Shown: one piece after another, positions 45,780-55,797 of the stretch | Layout of the letters: each line of letters opens with the position of its first letter | Position numbering within the stretch: the stretch's first letter is position 1 | Assembly (NCBI GenBank): GCA_024707305.1 | Contig: JANPZZ010000025.1 | Span: 34,940-98,939 of the forward strand | Direction of reading: 5' to 3' | Length of the DNA stretch: 64,000 bases | Origin: Chitinophagaceae bacterium | GTDB lineage: Bacteria; Bacteroidota; Bacteroidia; Chitinophagales; Chitinophagaceae | Position numbers and translations under genes: made by a program | The notes under the pieces: model-generated | Seen by the model: the letters and a program-made list of their open reading frames with translations, nothing else | Databases searched by the model: none | Told to the model about the DNA's origin: nothing

Positions 45780-48407
45780 CTAGTATTTAACAATCTTTAA
45801 AACAGCTCTTCCCCCCGCACGATTCCATAAACGAATTAGATAAAAACCACCAGGCAGGTGATCAAGGTTGAGTTGAACCGAGGTCTGGCCGTTGATATCC
45901 CTGGGATGTAATGCCATATCACCTCGTGCATCCAACATGTCGAGCCGACTCCACTGATCATCCAGATTAAGCGAATCAACCGTGATCATTCCGTTGGTGG
46001 GATTTGGGTAACAACGAATATTACCTCCCGAAGGCCTACCGGTAGACACAACCGTGAACACGAGTGGATTGCTGTAGCTGTTAACGACAACACCGCATGA
46101 TGAAGTGCTGGTTATCACACAGCGCACCCTGTCGCCATTAGCTGCTGGCGCATAGTTCAGTGTTGAATTGCTGGCTCCGGATATATTCTGCCATCCATGT
46201 GCTGCGGTACTATCCTGCCACTGTATCGTATACTGACCTGTCACCCCCGTCACATTCGACGATAGTATCACTAATCCACCCGTAGCAACCGTGGTTGTGC
46301 CTGAAATTAACACAGAACCGGTGCTGCCTGTTGATACACGGACGGCGATGGTGTTACTTGAAACGGTAGCATTGCTTACACAGGTGGCCGAACTCGTCAA
46401 CACACAGCTTACCTGATCGCCATCCTGGAGCGTACTATTTGTGTATGTAGAACTGTTGCTGCCCACATTCGTTCCATTCACCCGCCACTGGTAGCTGGGG
46501 TTCGCGCCTGCATTGGTTGCAGTAGCAGTGAACGTAACATTGGTACCCGCACAAATAGTGGAGGAAGAGGCGCTGATACTAACTGTTGGTGTTACAGCTG
46601 CACTTACTGTCATCGCAATTGCATTACTTGTTGCTGTTGTTGGCGATGCACAGGCGAGTGCGCTGGTAACAATACATGTTACCTGGTTGCCATTTTGTAA
46701 TGTGGTACTACTGTAGGTCGATGAATTCGTCCCCACATTCGTTCCATTCACCCGCCACTGGTAGCTGGGGTTCGCGCCAGCATTGGTTGCAGTAGCCGTG
46801 AACGTAACATTGGTACCTGCACAAATAGTGGTGGAAGAGGCGCTGATACTAACTGTTGGTGTTACAGCTGCACTTACTGTCATCGCAATTGCATTACTTG
46901 TTGCTGTTGTTGGCGATGCACAGGCGAATGCGCTGGTAACAACGCAGGTTACCTGGTTGCCATTTTGCAATGTAGTAGAACTGTAGGTCGATGAATTCGT
47001 CCCCACATTCGTTCCATTCACCCGCCACTGGTAGCTGGGATTCGCGCCAGCATTGGTTGCAGTAGCCGTGAACGTAACATTGGTACCCGCACAAATAGTG
47101 GTAGAAGAGGAGCTGATACTAACTGTTGGTGTTACAGCTGCACTTACTGTCATTGCAATTGCATTACTGGTTGCTGTTGTTGGCGATGCACAGGCGAGTG
47201 CGCTGGTAACAATACATGTTACCTGGTTGCCATTTTGCAATGTGGTACTACTGTAGGTCGATGAATTCGTCCCCACATTCGTTCCATTCACCCGCCACTG
47301 GTAGCTGGGATTCGCGCCAGCATTGGTTGCAGTAGCCGTGAACGTAACATTGGTACCTGCACAAATAGTGGTGGAAGAGGCATTAATTTGAATGGCAGGT
47401 ACCGGATTCGGATTAACAGTTACATTGATACTACGCGGCAATCCGGCGCCACAGGCGTTAATTGCTGCAACGGAAATAGTATAGTTGGTGCTTGTTGCAA
47501 CAGTTGGTAGCTGCACGGTAATGCTATTCGTGCCCTGGCCAGAAGTAATCTGAACACCCTGTGGAACTTCCCACTGATAGGAATCAGCACCCGCAACTGC
47601 AGGTATGGTATATGTGGCAGTACTGCCGGAACAACTGCTACTGTTGGCAACCACAGCTGGTTGCGCGGGTATGTTGCAGTTATTAACCTGGAAATTTTTT
47701 GTTACAAACTGGGTGTGTGAGAAGCGAGGATTTGAGCCAATTACCCGAACATACAAATTATGTGTACCCTCAGGAACCTGATTCTGCGGTATGGTAAGTA
47801 CAAACTCTCCATCGGTTGAAGGCACTGTAAACTCCTGCCGTGTTGCTTTCGCATATCCGGGATCTATATCAAAAAAATATTCAACGGCTACCACGGTTGT
47901 TGCCGGGGAAACGCTATACACTTCCATTGAATGGCGCATGGTCTGGCTCCATCGACCCGTATTATCTTTTACCCTGGTGTAAAGTATATGCCTTCCCGCT
48001 GCAATTCCCGCAACGGAAACAGTAAATGCCGGCGACACATTGGTACCCGGCGTTGTATTTACTATTGTGTTTTTGCCAAAACCTAAATCAACATCAATGG
48101 CATACTCTACCTGCGATACCTGCGCTATCGATGGAATTGTATAAATCTCCACCTGCCTGCGGGTTGTTTGACTCCACTGACCATTATTATCCCGCACCCG
48201 TGTGTAGAGCATATGCGACCCTACCGACAAGCCAGTCAGGTCGGGCACAAAATTAATCTCCCCCAAACCCGAAGGCGTAGCAGATATAACCCGGTTACGG
48301 CCATAACCCGCATCAGCATTGAAAAAATATTCAAGCTGCACAACATTTTGGGCAGGAAGCGGCCAGCCTGTTGTCGCAAGCAACAACAGCAAAAGTAGCT
48401 TTTTCAC
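45780..48407 (-). CDS. Large secreted Ig-repeat protein with T9SS sorting domain
   Basis: An 875-residue protein with signal peptide (KLLLLLLLATTGWPLPAQ). The N-terminal region holds three similar segments of about 80 residues with VVQLEYFFNADAGYGR-like beginnings and GSHMLYTRVRDNNGQWSQT-like ends. A PKD/Ig-like domain follows, then four Ig-like repeats of 90 residues (SSTTICAGTNVTFTATATNA, PSYQWRVNGTNVG), another divergent Ig domain, and a T9SS domain (RCYPNPTNGMITVDSLNLDD, LPGGFYLIRLWNRAGG). The product is a cell-surface or secreted adhesin-like protein. It lies downstream of the beta-helix gene with only 7 bp between. Confidence 0.88.
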   Translation of the reverse strand: MKKLLLLLLLATTGWPLPAQNVVQLEYFFNADAGYGRNRVISATPSGLGEINFVPDLTGLSVGSHMLYTRVRDNNGQWSQTTRRQVEIYTIPSIAQVSQVEYAIDVDLGFGKNTIVNTTPGTNVSPAFTVSVAGIAAGRHILYTRVKDNTGRWSQTMRHSMEVYSVSPATTVVAVEYFFDIDPGYAKATRQEFTVPSTDGEFVLTIPQNQVPEGTHNLYVRVIGSNPRFSHTQFVTKNFQVNNCNIPAQPAVVANSSSCSGSTATYTIPAVAGADSYQWEVPQGVQITSGQGTNSITVQLPTVATSTNYTISVAAINACGAGLPRSINVTVNPNPVPAIQINASSTTICAGTNVTFTATATNAGANPSYQWRVNGTNVGTNSSTYSSTTLQNGNQVTCIVTSALACASPTTATSNAIAMTVSAAVTPTVSISSSSTTICAGTNVTFTATATNAGANPSYQWRVNGTNVGTNSSTYSSTTLQNGNQVTCVVTSAFACASPTTATSNAIAMTVSAAVTPTVSISASSTTICAGTNVTFTATATNAGANPSYQWRVNGTNVGTNSSTYSSTTLQNGNQVTCIVTSALACASPTTATSNAIAMTVSAAVTPTVSISASSSTICAGTNVTFTATATNAGANPSYQWRVNGTNVGSNSSTYTNSTLQDGDQVSCVLTSSATCVSNATVSSNTIAVRVSTGSTGSVLISGTTTVATGGLVILSSNVTGVTGQYTIQWQDSTAAHGWQNISGASNSTLNYAPAANGDRVRCVITSTSSCGVVVNSYSNPLVFTVVSTGRPSGGNIRCYPNPTNGMITVDSLNLDDQWSRLDMLDARGDMALHPRDINGQTSVQLNLDHLPGGFYLIRLWNRAGGRAVLKIVKY
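46333..47410. repeat. 270-bp in-frame tandem repeat (4 units) in the Ig-repeat gene
   Basis: Units repeat with a period of 270 bp (for example the same segment begins at 46513, 46783 and 47053). The three central units are nearly identical at the DNA level, including silent positions; the outer ones diverge. Copy number is likely to vary between strains and to be hard to assemble. Confidence 0.92.
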
Positions 48408-48414
48408 GTCATTA

Positions 48415-49489
48415 TCATTGAATGGTTCGGGCCTTAAGGTTTACGGGCATTCCTGTCGATGTGGCCACACCGGAGGTTTGCAGGGAGTAGATGACAGGAA
48501 TGGGCGCCAATCCCGACAGTGAATAACGTGCCGTGGGTATGGCTCCGCCAAAGGCCCCGCGCTCGGCGCCATCCGATCCCGGCGTCGAACCAGGCTTCAA
48601 CTGGTAATCACCATCGGTAGAGTTGGGAGCCGGATCAACAAAAAGCGCAGCCATATTTGCAACGATATTGTTGTTGGCCGTCCCAAACTGGCTGGCAGAT
48701 GCGCCTGTATTGTACATGACATCCTGCGTATTACCATTATTGATGATAACAGTCGCCGCGGGGTTTTTGAGGATATTGTTTTGGAAGGATGAGGTGTTGA
48801 CCCTTATCGATACGTTTGAACCGGCCGGTGTTGGCGGGTCGAAGACATTGTTTTTGATTTCGGAGAAGAGTATATCAGGATCGCTGAGAGGGCACCTCAC
48901 GATGTTATTATTAAAAACAATATCATAAGGCGTTGCAATAGCTGTAATTGCATTACTCTGGCTTGAGTTAGAAAAGAAATTCTGTATAATTCTGACATTA
49001 AAAACTGTGCTGCTTAGACCGATTTGTCCCTGGATTCTACAACGTTTAACAGTCACATTGCTGGAAGCAATGCTGGCCGATGTGACCCCCGCAGATAACC
49101 AAACTCCCATCACTTCCGACCCGGAAGCCGTTGGCGAAAAACTGATACTAAATACCCTCGTTTGATGAGGAAGGACAGAGCTATTAGGATTTTCATCCAG
49201 CAAATATCCCGCGCCGATAATTACCAGGCGTTTCTGAATAGTGGCACCGTTATAATCTTCAACTGACCCCTCTATGTAAAGAGTATCGCCTGCTGCAACC
49301 ATTGTTGCATTGGCAGCCTGTTCTATCTGCTTAAACACCGGATATTGTTGGGTACCGCCAAAATTGTCCCCCCCAGATTGTAGTGCCATTATAATTCGAA
49401 AAATTATTTACTCGCCAAATGGTAGCACTGGCCAGGTTGGTCATGGCAAGGCACAACAACAACGCTGTTAAATATTTTAAGGTTTGCAT
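48415..49489 (-). CDS. Secreted right-handed beta-helix-like protein, frameshifted near the N-terminus
   Basis: The ATG complementary to 49487-49489 opens a signal peptide (LKYLTALLLCLAMTNLASA) followed by TIWRVNNFSNYNGTTIWG. A G7 run at plus 49368-49374 (C7) breaks the frame; removing one G gives DNFGGTQQYPVFKQIEQAA and the rest of the protein, about 357 residues. Repeating SNVTVKRCRIQGQIGL, VRIIQNFFSN, VFNNNIVRCP and SEIKNNVFDP segments suggest a pectate-lyase-like parallel beta-helix. No catalytic residues are recognisable. It precedes the Ig-repeat T9SS gene and may interact with it at the surface. Confidence 0.72.
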
Positions 49490-49524
49490 ACTGAATAGTT
49501 TAATGGTAATGGTTATTGATTAAG

Positions 49525-50496
49525 TCAGAATATGCCTTTCTTCTTTACGGTGCCTTTGTACTCAAATACAATCACACCAGGCTTATTCTTAATATCATTG
49601 CGAAGCTGCTCCCCTATTGTAGTCGACTTTTGCAGTTCGCAGGTTGAAGATTCCACGCTGTTTACCTCCTTCACTTTTGCTTCGCCACGCAACTTCTTCT
49701 CTTCGATTTTTTTACCCGAAGGACTTGTCACGTACGACAACTCAAAAATCTCAATGATGTCGCCGGCTTTAATCCCCTGATCGGACCCGCCCCAGATTTT
49801 GAATTTTTGGAGCCGACCCTTTTTATCAACCTCTACTTCACTGGCAAACTCAAAACGTTGTGGCAGGAATTCGGCAACATACGCCCGGGCTCTTTGATCC
49901 ACATCGTCGTATGCTTTTTGCATGGCTTCAGCATGCGTTTGTCCATCGCCTTTTCCTAAAATGGTTTCACTTTTCAGGATTTGGCCTGTCTCAACATCAA
50001 TCAGCTTAAATGCAAGACTTATCTGGGCAACATTCACGCGTGTAGGGACAGGTGACGGGAAAGGGGCTTTGGTGGTTTCCCCGGTTGTTACGGCGATAAT
50101 ATGACCGGTCACCAGTGTTTTTGCACCCAGTTTGGCAGCTTTGGCAACGATCTCCGCCGTGTTTGCTTCTTTAAATTTTTCTTCGTCTTTAATTATACCA
50201 AATCGGTTGCGTTCCACCACCGTGAAGCGGCCCGAACGAACAAAACCTGCTTCGACCGCATTGCCCGTACTCATGGCATGGTCGTAACTATAACCATAGG
50301 CACTGGTAAAATGATAAATAGCAATCACTGCCTTGCCGGGCTGTGCCTGCACAGGTTGAAGAGCTGGCTCTTCTTTTTGTTGAGGGGCCGCTACGGTAGG
50401 GTTCGATTTTGAATCCTTTTTTTGTGCCTGAGCCTTTATTAAGCAAAGCAGGATCACCAGAGTCGCAAAAGCGACTCTACATATCTTATTGTTCAT
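49525..50496 (-). CDS. CsgG/HfaB-like secreted protein
   Basis: The start at 50496 (MNNKICRVAFATLVILLCL) gives a signal peptide and 323 residues; an upstream extension in the same frame overlaps the preceding gene and is unlikely. After a Pro/Gln-rich linker, residues of about 65-215 match the CsgG fold: KAVIAIYHFTSAYGYSYDHA, VEAGFVRSGRFTVVERNRFG, AAKLGAKTLVTGHIIAV and SLAFKLIDVETGQILKSETI. CsgG proteins form outer-membrane secretion channels for curli-like fibres, but no lipobox Cys is visible, so a channel role is unproven. It lies 20 bp after the small barrel gene. Confidence 0.78.
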   Translation of the reverse strand: MNNKICRVAFATLVILLCLIKAQAQKKDSKSNPTVAAPQQKEEPALQPVQAQPGKAVIAIYHFTSAYGYSYDHAMSTGNAVEAGFVRSGRFTVVERNRFGIIKDEEKFKEANTAEIVAKAAKLGAKTLVTGHIIAVTTGETTKAPFPSPVPTRVNVAQISLAFKLIDVETGQILKSETILGKGDGQTHAEAMQKAYDDVDQRARAYVAEFLPQRFEFASEVEVDKKGRLQKFKIWGGSDQGIKAGDIIEIFELSYVTSPSGKKIEEKKLRGEAKVKEVNSVESSTCELQKSTTIGEQLRNDIKNKPGVIVFEYKGTVKKKGIF

Positions 50497-50515
50497 AACC
50501 GTCTTTTTTGGGGTT

Positions 50516-51049
50516 TTAGAATTTGAAAGCAGCACCCAGTTTCAGGATGGAGAAATTATACATCCCGCCGCCCAGTTCAACAAATGCGCCCACATTGGGC
50601 GCGAAGAAATAACGGGCACCCAGGAAGCCATCCAGTCCCATACCGCCACTGCCTCCGGTATATCCATCGGCACTATAAATAAAATAACCCAGCATCAGAC
50701 CGCCATAGAGGTCTACTTTTTCGTTATCGATTCCGTTGTAGTGGTAGGCGCTGCGCAGACCGATCGTTGTCCAACTCCATTTCCAATCGGCTGCTTTGTA
50801 TTTGTAACTCTTGTGGCCCACAAATCCGCCGAGGGTAATTACACCAGGGCCCGCAGTTTCCCATACGCCCTGTTCATAGCTGATATTAATTTGTGGCATG
50901 GACGAGCCTCCGCTCCATACGCCATAGTTGCCGCCAATGCCCACGCCTACGTTGATTACTTTACTGTCGGCTTCGAATGCCTGTGCCTTCGTTACAGAAG
51001 GAATGATAAAAAAGGCAATTGCTAAAAGAGTGAATGTTTGCTTGTTCAT
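50516..51049 (-). CDS. Small outer-membrane beta-barrel protein
   Basis: A 177-residue protein with signal peptide (TFTLLAIAFFIIPSVTKAQ). The mature part alternates in barrel strands (VINVGVGIGGNYGVWSG, WSWTTIGLRSAYHYNG, KVDLYGGLMLGYFIY, FFAPNVGAFVELGGGMYNFS) and ends in GAAFKF, a barrel C-terminus with terminal Phe. It resembles Bacteroidota OmpW/OmpA-barrel-like proteins of about 20 kDa; no specific family is certain. It is probably co-transcribed with the CsgG-like gene downstream. Confidence 0.75.
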   Translation of the reverse strand: MNKQTFTLLAIAFFIIPSVTKAQAFEADSKVINVGVGIGGNYGVWSGGSSMPQINISYEQGVWETAGPGVITLGGFVGHKSYKYKAADWKWSWTTIGLRSAYHYNGIDNEKVDLYGGLMLGYFIYSADGYTGGSGGMGLDGFLGARYFFAPNVGAFVELGGGMYNFSILKLGAAFKF

Positions 51050-51236
51050 AATCCAGTGTTTTGATGGTTAAGAATGATTGCTGACCAAACTTAACCCCAA
51101 CCCAAAAGCTCGACAACCGGCATTTATTTTCCGATACCTCCCGCTTATTTTCTGCACCAAACCCATAAAATTTGTTGACCCCGGGACATTAAAGTGACGT
51201 TAGAATTTCGTAGATTAGGAATACCAAACACCAACC

Positions 51237-53320
51237 ATGCGCCACCTCCCCTTATCCTCGTGGTATTGCATTTATTTTGCCTGAATGCAGCTGCCCGCCA
51301 GTCAAAAGTTGATTCCCTCGAGAAGATTCTCAGCAATCATCCCCAACCGGATACAGTGCGATTCAACGCAATGGTCAATCTTGCGTATGAATTACCCGAT
51401 ACGGAAAGCGAAAGGGCGCTGGCGCTTATCGACAGTGCAATTTCAATGGGAAAGAATATTTCCCTTCCCTTCGACTGGGCTTTAGCCTATCGTAATCGCG
51501 CAATCATAAATTATTACCAGGGCCGTACAGAACCTGCGCTCAAAGCAATCGACGAAGCGATCGTGCAGGCAAGAAAATGCGAAAATGCGCCCCAGTTGGC
51601 AAATTGCTTATGGATCAAAGGAGTTTTACTTGATGTCGATAGCAAGTCAAGGGAAGCGATTAAATACCACCAGGAAGCGGCCGCCATTTACGAGAAACTA
51701 AAACATCCTGACCAGGTAGCGCAGTGTTATAACAGTATTAGCGCCTGCTACACCAACCTTTCGGAATACAAAATATCACTCGAGTACCTGCAAAAAGCGT
51801 TGAAGTATTATGAAACCCTAAAAGATTCATTGCAAATGGGCGTCGTGCTCGGCAATATCAGCCTGATCAATAAACGGCTTGAGAATTACGACAGGGCATT
51901 GGAAGTTCAAAAGAAGGCTTATGATATTTTGAAAGGACGCGGGGATATGTTTTCAGAATCCGACTGCCTTATGAAAATCGGAAACATCTACGATTCAAAA
52001 GAGCAGCCCGAAGAGGCGTTTAAGTATTATCGTATGTCTTATGCAATTAATAAAGAACATGGGCTTGTCAGGAACCAGGCTTCACTTACAGGCAATATGG
52101 GAATTGCATACACGTCGATGAAAGAATATGATTCCGCTTTCATTTACCTCCGGGAAGCCGTGAAACTGATTGGTGATATTGGGGAACGAAAAAACTTAGG
52201 TGTGAGTTATTTAAGCTTGTCAACCTGCCTGCTGGAGGCCGAAGATGCAACGCTCCAGCGAAATGGATTTATTGCTGCCAAAAAATTTAATGACGCAGAA
52301 AAATACCTTACAGCTGCACTGGCATTGTTTCGCGAGGCTGAAATGCCAGGCCTTGAATCTTCCGCACTTGGCGCGCTGGCTTCGCTTTATGGAAAGACGG
52401 GACGGTACAAAGAAGCTTACGAGCATAACGCCCGTTTCACAACGTTAAAAGACAGTCTTCTGAACGATGAGAAAAAAGATGAAATACGCCGTTTAGAGAT
52501 ACAGTATGAGTTCGAAAAAAATGAAGCGCTTTTAAAAGCGGAACACGATGCGCAATTAAAGCAGGAAAAAACAATACGCTATGCAATTATCGGAGGTATA
52601 ATCCTGGCTGTCATTGCAGCATTGTTGATGCTCCGTTCATACAGGCGCCGCATGATTGCGCAATCTTTACAAAAACAAGCTGAGCTGCAGGCACAAATGG
52701 CCGAAACGGAAATGAAAGTGCTCCGCCTGCAGATGAATCCGCATTTCATTTTCAACTCGCTCAATTCCATCAGCGATTATGTTCGCAAAAACAGGACCGA
52801 AGAAGCGGATATCTACCTCGGAAAATTTGCAAAAGTGATGCGTATGTCGCTCGAAAATTCTGAACAAAAAGAGATCACTCTAGCCGAAGACCTGAAAGGG
52901 CTCGAAATCTACCTTCAACTGGAAGCACGCCGGTTGAATAACAAATTCGACTTCGAAATCCTTATCGACGGGGGTATAGACCCTGAAGATATCCTGGTGC
53001 CTCCCATGTTATTGCAACCTTTTGTAGAAAATAGTATCTGGCACGGCATTGCGCCCAAAGACGGAAAGGGAAATATTCGCATTCATATCAGTCGCAAAGG
53101 CGCAATGCTTAATTGTGTTGTAACTGATGATGGTGTGGGACAGAAAGGAAAGAAAGCCGGCAGCAATTTAACCGGCAATACTTCTATGGGCGTTAAAATC
53201 ACGCAGGCGAGGATTGATATGTTGAATAAGATGAAGAAATCAAACGCTTCGTTGGAGGTGATCGACTCCGGGCAGGGAGTGAGGGTGGAATTGCTTTTGC
53301 CTTTAATGACTGCTTTTTAA
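51237..53320 (+). CDS. TPR-containing LytS-type sensor histidine kinase, frameshifted at the signal peptide
   Basis: About 695 residues. From the ATG at 51237 the sequence MRHLPL is followed, after one added C in the CCCC run near 51250, by ILVVLHLFCLNAAARQSKVD, a signal peptide. TPR repeats fill about 25-420 (for example YRNRAIINYYQGRTEPALKA and QCYNSISACYTNLSEYKISL). A transmembrane helix (TIRYAIIGGIILAVIAALLM) follows, then a short coiled coil and the PF06580 His-kinase domain (LRLQMNPHFIFNSLNSISDY with the phospho-His) with an ATPase region ending TSMGVKITQARI. It probably phosphorylates the LytTR regulator encoded 98 bp downstream. Confidence 0.9.
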
Positions 53321-53418
53321 CCGGATAATAAACCGGAAGCGGCAAATAATAAATCCGGCTTTTGAAAAAATAGTGGAATTGTACTTTAGCTTTTGATCGA
53401 ACCAAAATCACGGTCTAC

Positions 53419-54183
53419 ATGCATAAATTAAAAGCAATTATCGTTGATGATGAAGAAAACGCCGCATCACGACTGACGGATCTGGTAGAAAAAAAATGCC
53501 ATGAAAATATCCGGCTGGCAGGCTCGTTTCATTCGGTAGATGACGGCGTGGCTGCTATTAAATCCATTCGGCCACAACTGGTTTTTCTGGATGTGCAAAT
53601 CAGAGAACAAACCGGTTTCGACCTACTGCAGAAATTACCCAACAAACATTTCGACGTAATCTTTGTAACAGCTTTTGAAAAATATGCCGTGCAGGCTTTT
53701 AAATTCAGTGCAATTGATTATCTCCTAAAACCAGTTGACCCCGATGACCTGGTGCAGGCAGTTGAAAAAATTGTTAGCAAGAAACCACCCACCAACCTCT
53801 TCGATCGGTTTCAGACACTGCTTGAAAATGTGGACCAGTTGAAACAATATACACCTCCACGAAAAATTGTAGTGCCTACCATTTCAGGGTTTGAATTATT
53901 ACCCGTAATCGATATACTGCGATGCCAGAGCGATATCAATTACACGACCATCTTTTTGCAGGGTGGGCAGAAACTGGTTGTTGCAAAAACCCTGAAAGAG
54001 TTTGAAGAATTGTTAAGCGAATTCAACTTCTTCCGCATTCATAATTCACATCTCGTAAATCTTGCCTATATCAAAAGTTATCACAAAGGCAAAGGCGGAT
54101 CCGTCGTTTTAACCGATGGCAAGGAGCTGGGAGTATCACAACGCCGAAAAGATGCATTCCTTGAGAGGATGGCAGCGCTTTAA
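53419..54183 (+). CDS. LytTR-family response regulator
   Basis: A 254-residue regulator. Receiver domain (about 1-125): AIIVDDEENAASRL, LVFLDVQIREQTGFDLL with phospho-acceptor Asp, FVTAFEKYAVQAFKF and IDYLLKPVDPDDL. LytTR DNA-binding domain (about 150-252): IVVPTISGFELLPVIDILR, CQSDINYTTIFLQGGQKLVV, FFRIHNSHLVNLAYIKSYHK and GGSVVLTDGKELGVSQRRKD. It is the cognate regulator of the TPR/LytS kinase directly upstream; target genes are unknown. Confidence 0.95.
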   Translation: MHKLKAIIVDDEENAASRLTDLVEKKCHENIRLAGSFHSVDDGVAAIKSIRPQLVFLDVQIREQTGFDLLQKLPNKHFDVIFVTAFEKYAVQAFKFSAIDYLLKPVDPDDLVQAVEKIVSKKPPTNLFDRFQTLLENVDQLKQYTPPRKIVVPTISGFELLPVIDILRCQSDINYTTIFLQGGQKLVVAKTLKEFEELLSEFNFFRIHNSHLVNLAYIKSYHKGKGGSVVLTDGKELGVSQRRKDAFLERMAAL

Positions 54184-54190
54184 ACTTTTT

Positions 54191-55602
54191 CTATTTCCTT
54201 AATTTCAACTGCGCCACATTCTCAATATGCAACGTATGCGGGAACATATCAACCGCCTGAACTGCGGTTACTTCATACTTCTCCGCCAGCAATTGTAAAT
54301 CGCGGGCCTGGGTTGCCGGATTGCAACTTACATATACAACCGTGGTCGCTTCCATTTCTAAAATCTTCTGCACGAGTTTTTCATGCATGCCTGCGCGCGG
54401 AGGATCAGTAATGATCACCTCGGGGCGGCCATGCTGCGCAAAAAAGTTGTCGTCGCAGATATCAATTACATCACCCGCAAAAAATGCTGTGTTCTGCAAT
54501 CCATTTAATGCGGCGTTCTCTTTCGCATCTTCAATGGCGGCAGCTACCAACTCCACGCCAATGATCTTACCCGCTTTCTGGCTACAGAAAATGCCTATGC
54601 TACCCGTTCCACAATACAAATCATACAGTGTTTCGTTGCCCTTCAACTCAGCAAAGTCGCGCGTTACCTGGTACAATCGCGTTGCCTGCGCTGTATTGGT
54701 TTGAAAAAATGAACGGGGCCCAATCTTAAACTGAAAGTCTTCCAGTTTCTCAATCACATAGCCTTTTCCTTTCCATACAATGGGTTCCAGGTCGTGAAGA
54801 CTGTCGTTGTGTTTGGTATTAATTGTATAAAGCAAAGTTGTAATCGCAGGAAACTGTTTTTCCAGAAATTCCATCAGTGCCTTTATCTTCGGCCTGTCGT
54901 TTTCGCCAAATACCATATTCACCATCAGTTCTCCCGTGTCGCATAATCGAATCTGCATGGTACGCAGCAAACCGTTATGCTGCCGTATATCGTAAAAACT
55001 ATATTGATTTTGCCGACCGAATTCTTTTTACTGCTTTGCGGATTTCATTCGTGGGTTCAGATTGCAGGTAGCAGGTTTCAATGTCTACTACTTTATCAAA
55101 CAATCCGCGCGCATGAAATCCCGCCACATCCTGCTGCCCTGATATCGTTTCATCGCCCAGCTCTTCACGTTTCAGGTAGCGTTTATTGCCAAAGGTGTAC
55201 TCAATTTTATTTCGATAAAATCTTGTGTTTGCCGCGCCAAGTATCGGGGGCATTTCAGCTAGTTGCAGTTTGCCGATGCGCTGCAGATTATCGCGGACCT
55301 GTTTTTGCTTATACACGAGTTGCTGCTCATAAGGCAACATTTGCCACTGGCAACCGCCACACACACCAAAATGACTGCAAAACGGCTCCACCCGTTTATC
55401 GGAATAACCATGAAAACGAATGGCGCGCCCCTCGGCCCAGTCTTTTTTGCTGCGGCCCAATTGCACATCAACACGGTCGCCCGGCACTGCGCCTTCAATA
55501 AAAATTACTTTTCCGTCAACCCGCGCCAGCGATTTTCCTTCGGCCGCATAATCTTCCACCAAAACCTGCGGCAATACGATATTTTTTCTTTTTTCTGCTC
55601 AC
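54191..55602 (-). CDS. rlmD: 23S rRNA (uracil-5)-methyltransferase RlmD/RumA-type, frameshifted
   Basis: The N-terminal part has a TRAM domain (VEDYAAEGKSLARVDGKVIF) and the 4Fe-4S cysteines CSHFGVCGGCQW plus a later Cys. The C-terminal frame has LYDLYCGTGSIGIFCSQKA (SAM motif), ITDPPRAGMHEKL and VYVSCNPATQARDLQLL with the catalytic Cys. One base too many near 55020 separates them; dropping an A in AGAATTC gives KRFGRQNQYSFYDIRQ. The start is either TTG at 55574 or, with another A-run correction, GTG at 55602 (SRKKKNIVLPQV), which matches relatives better. Total about 467 residues. Methylates U1939-type positions of 23S rRNA or possibly tRNA U54. Confidence 0.87.
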
Positions 55603-55797
55603 GGGCGCAAAGCTACTGCTTTATGCCTTGCCTACTGCCGTTTCGGCTTCACAGTTTTAAGTGAGTTAAAATGAAAACTTTTCTTTTCTGATAAATGTTA
55701 AAACCCTTAACAAACTTTCATATCCTGCAACGCAAACCGGTGTTTTACTATCTTTATCAATCAGAAAAATAAGCCAGCCGGCAAAGCATAAAATCAC

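Noticed and set aside
45471..45783. Open frames through the heptamer arrays, including an N-terminal extension of rhomboid B and an 82-residue plus-strand frame
   Set aside because: The encoded peptides only translate 7-bp repeats (21-bp, seven-residue periodicity) and have no family resemblance; rhomboid B has a good start at 45470.
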